Assembly (NCBI GenBank): GCA_005888295.1
Contig: VAWP01000059.1
Location: forward strand, 3,246-36,015
Direction: 5' to 3'
Length of the DNA stretch: 32,770 bases
DNA from: Actinomycetota bacterium
GTDB taxonomy: Bacteria > Actinomycetota > Acidimicrobiia > Acidimicrobiales > AC-9
Below are positions 26,339-32,770 of this stretch, in pieces. Made by a program: the position numbers and the translations under genes. The first letter of the stretch is position 1, and every line of letters starts with the position of its first letter. The notes beneath the pieces are model-generated. The model made no database searches, was not told the origin of the DNA, and saw only the letters and a list, made by a program, of their open reading frames with translations.

Positions 26339-27567
26339 CAGTGACCGACTTGCCCAAGGCCATCAGCGTCGACGACCACGTCGTCGAGCCCCCGAACCTG
26401 TGGCAGGAACGGCTCCCCGCCAGCATGCGCGACAAGGGGCCCCGCATCGAGCGAGCCAGGTGGGGTGAGTTCTCACTCGACGTCGGCGCAAAGTACAAGC
26501 AGGAGATGACCGAGGATGGCGAGTGGGGCGACTATTGGGTCTACGAGGATCGCCTCGTGTACGTGCACAAGCGGCACGTCGCCATTCCTCTCGACGCCAC
26601 GCCCGACGGCGACGTCAGCCGCTTCGATCGCAGCAGGATGTTCATCGGTGCTCTCACCTACGACGAGATGCGGCCGGGCTGCTACGACCCAGCGGCGCGC
26701 GTCGCCGATCTCGCTCTCGCCGGCGTCGACGGATCGATCGCCTTTCCGACGTTCCCCCGCTTCTGCGGTCAGACCTTCATGGAGGGCAAGGACCTCGAGC
26801 TCGGGTTGCAGTGCGTGCGCGCGTACAACGACTGGATGATCGAGGAATGGTGCGCCGACTCCGGCGGCGTCCTCATGCCGCTGTGCCTGATCCCCCTGTG
26901 GGACGTCGGCCTGGCGGTCGACGAGGTCACCCGGAACGCAGCACGCGGCGCACGGGCCATTTGCTTCAGCGAGATACCGACACACCTCTCGCTTCCCAGC
27001 ATCCACTCCGGCTACTGGGACCCGCTCTTCGCCGTCTGCCAGGAGACGCGCACGACGGTCTGCATGCACATCGGATCCTCGTCGAAGATGCCGTCGGCAT
27101 CGCCGGACGCCCCGCCGTCGACCGAGATCATGCTGTCGTGCAACAACTCAATGGCGTCGCTGGCAGACTTCCTGTTCTCAGGGGTGCTCGTCCGGTTTCC
27201 AGAGCTCAAGTTGTCGTACTCGGAAGGCCAGATCGGCTGGATCCCGTACGCGCTCGAGCGAGCCGACAACACCTGGAAGTACCACTCGAGTTGGACGAAG
27301 GCCGACGAAGCCATCCCAGAGCCGCCGTCGACCTATTACCGGGGCCGCATCTTCGGGTGCTTCACCAACGATGTCCACGGGATGGCATCGATCGACGCCG
27401 TCGGCGAGGACAACGTCTGCTTCGAGACCGACTACCCGCATACGGACACGACGTGGCCGTTCGTGCAGGAGGAGGTCGAGCGCATGACCGCAGCCCTGAC
27501 CGGCGAGCAGCGCTACAAGGTCCTCCGCGGCAATGCCATCCGGATGCTGGATCTCGAACGAGCCTGA
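26335..27567 (+). CDS. Amidohydrolase family protein (amidohydrolase_2-type)
   Basis: ISVDDHVVEPPNLWQERLP, TVCMHIGSSS, ELKLSYSEGQIGWIPYALERADN, NVCFETDYPHTDTTWP. Confidence 0.93.
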   Translation: MTVTDLPKAISVDDHVVEPPNLWQERLPASMRDKGPRIERARWGEFSLDVGAKYKQEMTEDGEWGDYWVYEDRLVYVHKRHVAIPLDATPDGDVSRFDRSRMFIGALTYDEMRPGCYDPAARVADLALAGVDGSIAFPTFPRFCGQTFMEGKDLELGLQCVRAYNDWMIEEWCADSGGVLMPLCLIPLWDVGLAVDEVTRNAARGARAICFSEIPTHLSLPSIHSGYWDPLFAVCQETRTTVCMHIGSSSKMPSASPDAPPSTEIMLSCNNSMASLADFLFSGVLVRFPELKLSYSEGQIGWIPYALERADNTWKYHSSWTKADEAIPEPPSTYYRGRIFGCFTNDVHGMASIDAVGEDNVCFETDYPHTDTTWPFVQEEVERMTAALTGEQRYKVLRGNAIRMLDLERA

Positions 27568-27571
27568 TTCG

Positions 27572-28291
27572 TCACGACCGACGCGGCTGGCCCTGGAGGC
27601 CGTGCAGGCAGAACTGCCAGGTCTCCTCGGCCGTGACCCGTGTCCGGGGGTTGTGGGCAAGGCGATTTCCCAGCCAGCTCGACAGCACTGTCTGCTGGAC
27701 GAGCGCCGCAGCCCGCCGGGTATCAGCGGTCTCGATGACGCCAGCGGCAACCGCCTCGTCGAGCAGCGCCAGGAGCATGTTCGAGACCGGTGCTATCGCT
27801 GCCTTCACGCGCTCGGGATGGTTGGCGACGAGCTGCAGGGTGAACTCCATGATCGGCCGACGGTTGTGAGAGCCCCGCCGGCGGGGTCTTACCTCGGGTT
27901 CGCACCAGTAGTGGAGACGGATCGTGAAGGCGTGTAGGCGCTCCAGGGGCTTGGTCTCGGACTCGACCACCTGACGGATGTCTTCGGCCGACTCACTGAC
28001 GGTCTCCTCGAAGAGGGCCAGAAGGAGCTCGTCCTTGCCGTCGAAGTGCTGATAGAAGGCCCGCAGCGACTGCCTGGAGCGGTCGATGACCTCCTGGATC
28101 GTGAAGTCGGTCGTTCCTCTCTCGTCGATCAGCGAGAAGGCCGCATCGACGAAGCGCTGGACCCGGTCCTCGGCTCGCGACCGCGCAGCTGTGAGGCTGC
28201 GTGAGACGGCACGCCGGCGCCACGAGGGCTCGCCGACGTCGGAGACACCGCCGCTCTCTGCCCGTCCGGGGTTGCCGCTCACCAAGCTCAC
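27572..28291 (-). CDS. TetR-family transcriptional regulator
   Basis: RAEDRVQRFVDAAFSLIDERGTTDFTIQEVIDRSRQSLRAFYQHFDGKDELLLALFEE; C-term ETWQFCLHGLQGQPRRS. Confidence 0.92.
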   Translation of the reverse strand: MSLVSGNPGRAESGGVSDVGEPSWRRRAVSRSLTAARSRAEDRVQRFVDAAFSLIDERGTTDFTIQEVIDRSRQSLRAFYQHFDGKDELLLALFEETVSESAEDIRQVVESETKPLERLHAFTIRLHYWCEPEVRPRRRGSHNRRPIMEFTLQLVANHPERVKAAIAPVSNMLLALLDEAVAAGVIETADTRRAAALVQQTVLSSWLGNRLAHNPRTRVTAEETWQFCLHGLQGQPRRS

Positions 28292-28336
28292 GCTACCAGC
28301 GCCGTGGTCCGAGCGAGCGGGATGTGGACCCGCTGG

Positions 28337-29128
28337 TCAGCCCGGTCTCCGTCTCTCTTCCATGGCCTCGACCGCGGCCCAGTGCGCGTCAGCTGTCCAC
28401 AGCCGGGCGAAGGCGTCAGTCGCACCAGCCTCGAGCTCCGGGTGGACCGAAGGAGCCGCCGCGTCGATCACGGACTTGACGGCGCGAGTCGTGCCCGGCG
28501 CGAGAGCGGCCATCCGCCGCGTGAGGCTGCGCCAGTGGTCGTCGAACGCGGCTCGCGGGATGACGACGTCGATCAGCCCGATGCGCTGGGCGGCGGGGGC
28601 CTCGTAGACCTCACCAGTGGCGACCGCGAGCAGGGCTCGGCTCCGGCCTATGGTCAGTGCCAGCCGCTCTACGCCGCCCCATGCGGGCATGATGCCCAGG
28701 CTCACCTGGTTGAACCCGATCTTGACGTCCTCGGCCGCGACACGGACATCGGCGGCGATGGCCACCTCGGCGCCGCCTCCGAGGGCGTGGCCGTTCAGCG
28801 CGGCAACGACGGGCACGGGCAAGGCGGCGACCCGGTCGAGGACCCGCCGCACGCGACAGGCCATGTCAACCGCGTCCTCGTACGTCCGGACCGCGCTGAG
28901 CTCCCGCAGGTCCCCTCCGGAGACGAAGGCCCGGTCTCCCCCACCTCGGACCACGAGGACGGCGGCGCCCGACTCCACGACATCGTCGAGCGCCGCGTCG
29001 AGCTCGTCGACGGTCGACATCCCGATGGCGTTGCGGACGTCGGGCCGGTCGATCGTCACGACTGCGACCCCGCCCTCGATCTCGACGTCAACGCCACCCG
29101 GGGTGGAGCTGCGGTTGTGCTCGGGCAT
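28337..29128 (-). CDS. Enoyl-CoA hydratase/isomerase family protein
   Basis: VAVVTIDRPDVRNAIGMSTVDELDAAL, VVRGGGDRAFVSGGDLREL, PVVAALNGHALGGGAEVAIAADVRVAAED. Confidence 0.94.
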   Translation of the reverse strand: MPEHNRSSTPGGVDVEIEGGVAVVTIDRPDVRNAIGMSTVDELDAALDDVVESGAAVLVVRGGGDRAFVSGGDLRELSAVRTYEDAVDMACRVRRVLDRVAALPVPVVAALNGHALGGGAEVAIAADVRVAAEDVKIGFNQVSLGIMPAWGGVERLALTIGRSRALLAVATGEVYEAPAAQRIGLIDVVIPRAAFDDHWRSLTRRMAALAPGTTRAVKSVIDAAAPSVHPELEAGATDAFARLWTADAHWAAVEAMEERRRPG

Positions 29129-29230
29129 CGATCGTCTCCTCGGGACGCGCGGGCGTGATAATAGCGCTCTCCTGTTGCGGGCAACGATGGCCTCTTTTCC
29201 TGGAAGGGCCGTTTCCTCTACGATTGCGCC

Positions 29231-30817
29231 ATGGACCCGACGGTCTCCAGCGAGTCAGGGATCCCCTTGGCGCCGAGCTACGGGCCAGCTGATCTTCCAC
29301 CGGCCGAGTCGATCCCCCCGCCGGGCGTGTTCCCGTTCACGCGGGGCAATTTCCCGGACGGTTACCGGGGGCGACCCTGGACCATCCGCCAGTACTCCGG
29401 CTTCGGCACCGCCGAGGAGTCGAACGAGCGTTATCGCTACCTCCTCGGCCAGGGTGCCACGGGGCTCTCGGTCGCCTTCGATCTTCCGACACAGTGTGGG
29501 TACGACTCCGACCACCCTGACGTCGAGGAGGAGGTCGGCAGGGTGGGAGTGGCCATCGACACGCTGGCCGACGCCGAGATCCTCTTCGGTCAGATCCCGC
29601 TCGACGCCATCAGCACGAGCTTCACCATCAACGGGACGGCAGCGATCATCCTCGCCTTCTACGTCGCCGTCGGCGAGAAGCAGGGTGTCGACCGAGCGAA
29701 GCTGCGGGGCACGATCCAGAACGACATCCTGAAGGAGTACGTGAGCCGCGGCACCTGGATCTGGCCACCGCGCCCGTCGCTCCGGCTCATCGCCGACACG
29801 ATCGAGTTCTGCGCCGACGAGATTCCCCGGTTCAACGCCATATCGGTGGCAGGAGCGCACTTTCGCGACGCCGGCGCCAACGCGGCACAGGAGATGGCCT
29901 TCACGCTCATGGACGGCATGACCTACTGCGAGGAGGTCGTCAGGCGGGGGCGCATGACGATCGACCAGTTCGCCCCGCAGGTCTCGTTCTTCTTCTATAC
30001 GCACGGGGACTTCTTCGAGGAGATCGCCAAGTACCGCGCCGGTCGCCGACGGTGGGCCCGGATCGTTCGGGAGCGGTTCGGCGCCAAGGACGACCGCTCG
30101 TGCATGTTTCGGGTCGGCTGCGTCGCCGGAGGTGCGTCGCTCCACGCCCCGCAAGCCCGCAACAACATCGTGCGAGTCGCCTACGAGGCCCTGGCCTCCG
30201 TGCTCGGAGGCGTCCAATCGATGTTCACGGCCGCGTGGGACGAGCCGTTCGCCATCCCGAGCGAGGACTCGGCCACCCTCGCCCTGCGCACGCAGCAGGT
30301 GCTCGCCCACGAGACGGGTGTGACACGGGTCGCCGACCCACTCGGGGGTTCCTACTTCGTCGAGGCGTTGACCGACGCCGTCGAAGGGCGCGTGGTGGAG
30401 ATCATGGACGACCTCGAGCGCGTGGGCGGGATGGTCAAGGCCATCGAGGACGGCTACCTGCAACGCCTCATCTCCGAGGAGGCGTTCCGCGTCGAGCAGG
30501 CGATGCGCTCCGCTGAGCGGTCGATCGTCGGGGTGAACAAGTTCCGTGTCGACGAGGACCAGCCCGAGATCGACGGCTACGAGCTGGACGAGAAGGGCCG
30601 GACCCGCCAGCTCGAGCGGCTCGCCGAGGTCAAGCGCTCACGTTCGGCTGTCGACGTGCGGACAACGCTCTCCGCCCTTGCCACCGCGGCCGACAGGGAC
30701 GACGACAACCTCATGCCATATCTCGTCGACTGCGCCAAGGCGTACTGCACCGTGGGCGAGATGGTGGACGTGCTCAAGGAGCGGTGGGGCGAGTTCCAGC
30801 AGCCGGTGGTCTTCTGA
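29231..30817 (+). CDS. Acyl-CoA mutase large subunit (methylmalonyl-CoA mutase family)
   Basis: GRPWTIRQYSGFGTAEESNERY, GLSVAFDLPTQCGYDSDHP, GTIQNDILKEYVSRGTWIWPPRPSLRLIAD, FNAISVAGAHFRDAGANAAQEMAFTL. Confidence 0.95.
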   Translation: MDPTVSSESGIPLAPSYGPADLPPAESIPPPGVFPFTRGNFPDGYRGRPWTIRQYSGFGTAEESNERYRYLLGQGATGLSVAFDLPTQCGYDSDHPDVEEEVGRVGVAIDTLADAEILFGQIPLDAISTSFTINGTAAIILAFYVAVGEKQGVDRAKLRGTIQNDILKEYVSRGTWIWPPRPSLRLIADTIEFCADEIPRFNAISVAGAHFRDAGANAAQEMAFTLMDGMTYCEEVVRRGRMTIDQFAPQVSFFFYTHGDFFEEIAKYRAGRRRWARIVRERFGAKDDRSCMFRVGCVAGGASLHAPQARNNIVRVAYEALASVLGGVQSMFTAAWDEPFAIPSEDSATLALRTQQVLAHETGVTRVADPLGGSYFVEALTDAVEGRVVEIMDDLERVGGMVKAIEDGYLQRLISEEAFRVEQAMRSAERSIVGVNKFRVDEDQPEIDGYELDEKGRTRQLERLAEVKRSRSAVDVRTTLSALATAADRDDDNLMPYLVDCAKAYCTVGEMVDVLKERWGEFQQPVVF

Positions 30818-31221
30818 TGCCGGTTCGGGTGCTCGTCGCCAAGCCGGGCCTGGACGGCCACGACCGCGGCGCCAAGCTCGTGGCCCGCACCCTGCGCGAC
30901 GCCGGGTTCGAGGTGATCTACCTCGGCATCCGGCAACGACCCGAGTCGATCGCTGCCGTCGCCCTGCAGGAAGACGTCGAGATCGTGGGGCTCAGCCTCC
31001 TCAGCGGCGCCCACGTCGCTCTGACACAGAAGACGGCGGAGGCGCTCCGTGCCGCAGGTGCAGACGACGTGCTCCTCGTCGTCGGAGGGACGATTCCCCG
31101 CCGCGACGTCCCTCGCCTGGAGGCTGCCGGAGCGGCCGCCGTGTACCCGACCGGCACGCCGCTCGAGACCCTGGTGGACAGCCTGCGAGCGCTGTCGGGG
31201 ACGCTACAGACGTCGTCGTGA
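30817..31221 (+). CDS. Cobalamin-binding (B12) small subunit of the acyl-CoA mutase
   Basis: MPVRVLVAKPGLDGHDRGAKLVARTLRDAGFEVIYLGIRQ (DxHxxG), GLSLLSGAH, VVGGTIP; TGATG overlap with large subunit. Confidence 0.95.
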   Translation: MPVRVLVAKPGLDGHDRGAKLVARTLRDAGFEVIYLGIRQRPESIAAVALQEDVEIVGLSLLSGAHVALTQKTAEALRAAGADDVLLVVGGTIPRRDVPRLEAAGAAAVYPTGTPLETLVDSLRALSGTLQTSS

Positions 31222-32387
31222 CGACTGGAGACGGCGCCCACCGCTCTGGGCCGCTCGCCGGCATCCGGGTGCTCGAGGTCGGCCACATCCTCGCCGGACC
31301 GTTCGGCGGGATGATGCTGGCGGATCTCGGCGCCGACGTCATCAAGATCGAGCCCCTCGAGGGTGACCTGTCACGCCAGGTCGGGTCGCAGTTCGTCGGG
31401 GATCACAACGTCTACTTCGCCAGCCTGAACCGCAACAAGCGAAGCGTGCACATCGACCTGGCCAGCGACGAGGGACAGTCAGAGCTCGGCGCCCTGGTCG
31501 AGACCGCCCACGCCCTGCTGGTGAACCTCCGCCCTTCGGCGATCAAGGGGCTCGGGCTCCACTACGACTCCTTGCGCCGTTACAACCCCAAGATCGTATG
31601 CGTGGCCCTGACGGGGTACGGGCTCGACGGCCCGGCCGCCGAGTGGCCCGCCTTCGACTACGTGACCCAGGCCCGGGTGGGGGTGGCGGCACTGACGGGT
31701 GAGCCGGACGGTCCACCCACGTTGGCCGGCTACTCCGCTGTCGACAACTCCGCGGGGATCACGGCCGCCCTCGGGCTGGTCGCCAAGGTCCTCGAGGGCA
31801 AGGGAGGCCAGGTCGATGTCTCGCTCTTCGACGTGATGCTCTCGCAGCTCAACTACAAGGCCGCCGGCTACCTCAACGGTGGCGATCCTCCCGCTCGCCA
31901 GCCGCTCGGGGCCCACGCCTTCTACGTCCCTGCCCAGCTGTTCGAGACGAGGTCGGGCTACCTCGCGCTGTTCGTGACCAGGGACGAGCTCTGGCGTCGG
32001 CTGTGCCGGGAGATCGATCGTGACTCCTGGGCGGACGACGTCCGGTTCGCCACGATGCACGCCCGCTTCGACAATCGTAAAGAGCTGCTCGACGCCCTCG
32101 GCGCCCGCCTCCGCGACGCGTCGGCAGCGGAGTGGGAGGAGCGTCTGGGCCCGCTGGGGATCCCGGTCGCCGCGGTCAAGGAGCTCGCCGATGCGCTCGA
32201 CGGTGATCTCGTGCGCGCTCGCGACATGGTCGTGTCCGTCGACACCACCGACGGGCCATTGCACCTGATCGCCAGCCCCATCCGGTTCGACGACGCAGAG
32301 ACGGAGTACCGGACACCACCGCGGCTGGACGAGCACGCCGACGAGCTCCTGTCCCGGTCAGCAGGCCCTCACGAACGGAGGACGTGA
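31218..32387 (+). CDS. CaiB/BaiF family CoA transferase
   Basis: GTG start in GTGA overlap; PLAGIRVLEVGHILAGPFGGMMLADLGADVIKIEPLEGDLSR, NRNKRSVHIDL, LTGYGLDGPAAEWPAFDYVTQA. Confidence 0.95.
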   Translation: MTTGDGAHRSGPLAGIRVLEVGHILAGPFGGMMLADLGADVIKIEPLEGDLSRQVGSQFVGDHNVYFASLNRNKRSVHIDLASDEGQSELGALVETAHALLVNLRPSAIKGLGLHYDSLRRYNPKIVCVALTGYGLDGPAAEWPAFDYVTQARVGVAALTGEPDGPPTLAGYSAVDNSAGITAALGLVAKVLEGKGGQVDVSLFDVMLSQLNYKAAGYLNGGDPPARQPLGAHAFYVPAQLFETRSGYLALFVTRDELWRRLCREIDRDSWADDVRFATMHARFDNRKELLDALGARLRDASAAEWEERLGPLGIPVAAVKELADALDGDLVRARDMVVSVDTTDGPLHLIASPIRFDDAETEYRTPPRLDEHADELLSRSAGPHERRT

Positions 32388-32770
32388 TGGCGCAGGTACC
32401 AGTGGCGGACGGCGTCTTCACGTGGCCGTCCGACGACCCACAGCTGATCGGGAGCCGTTGCACGGAGTGCGGAATCGTCACGTTCCCGACCCAGGACTCG
32501 TGCCCGCGCTGCGCGTCCACGGCGATGGTGGAGCATCTCCTCTCCCGGCGGGGGCGCCTCTGGGCCTGGACGACCCAGCAGTTCCCACCGCCGTCGCCAC
32601 CATACGGGGGGCCGGAGGGCGCCGATTTCGTGCCGTTCGGAGTGGGCTACGTCGAGCTCGCGGGTGAGGTGAAAGTCGAGACCCGGCTCACCACGGCCGA
32701 TCCCCACGCCCTGACCACGGGCATGGAGATGGAGCTGGAGCTCGTGCCGTTTCGCACCGACGACGAGGGC
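32387..32770 (+). CDS. Zn-ribbon/OB-fold (DUF35-type) protein, truncated at window end
   Basis: TGATG overlap; MAQVPVADGVFTWPSDDPQLIGSRCTECGIVTFPTQDSCPRCAS...LWAWTTQQFPPPSPPYGGP, open to window end. Confidence 0.88.
   Translation, partial: MAQVPVADGVFTWPSDDPQLIGSRCTECGIVTFPTQDSCPRCASTAMVEHLLSRRGRLWAWTTQQFPPPSPPYGGPEGADFVPFGVGYVELAGEVKVETRLTTADPHALTTGMEMELELVPFRTDDEG

Noticed and set aside
1-32770. tRNA, rRNA, transposase or integrase genes
   Set aside because: None recognised by reading; tRNAscan-SE, Infernal and ISfinder searches would be needed to exclude them

Overview
High-GC window with the look of an actinobacterial (possibly Acidimicrobiia-like) genome; the taxonomic guess is inference. 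It is dense with acyl-CoA, steroid/terpenoid or aromatic catabolism genes: acyl-CoA dehydrogenase, two CoA ligases, two enoyl-CoA hydratases, two P450s, epoxide hydrolase, Rieske oxygenase with an FNR/2Fe-2S reductase, SDR, CMD-family protein, amidohydrolase, three TetR regulators, and an acyl-CoA mutase/CaiB/Zn-ribbon operon. The strongest finding is a probable UGSC-family selenoprotein at 2156-2713 (-). It has an in-frame TGA at 2417-2419 giving ...LVIEALAD-U-GSCTSCSVHDIAELE..., and a perfect 8-bp hairpin with a GUG loop sits 19 nt downstream of the UGA (bacterial SECIS geometry). It is translationally coupled to a thioredoxin-like (CETC) protein fused to a large domain I cannot assign. Other points: a Ser/Thr kinase-response regulator fusion convergent to a histidine kinase; a tetR whose true C-terminus is found in another frame (an indel erased the normal ATGA junction to a P450); a near-perfect 19-bp palindrome over that tetR start codon; a 53-bp convergent intergenic unit triplicated in tandem with a GC-rich hairpin; a 72-bp imperfect inverted repeat; and an acyl-CoA mutase with a divergent active-site motif.
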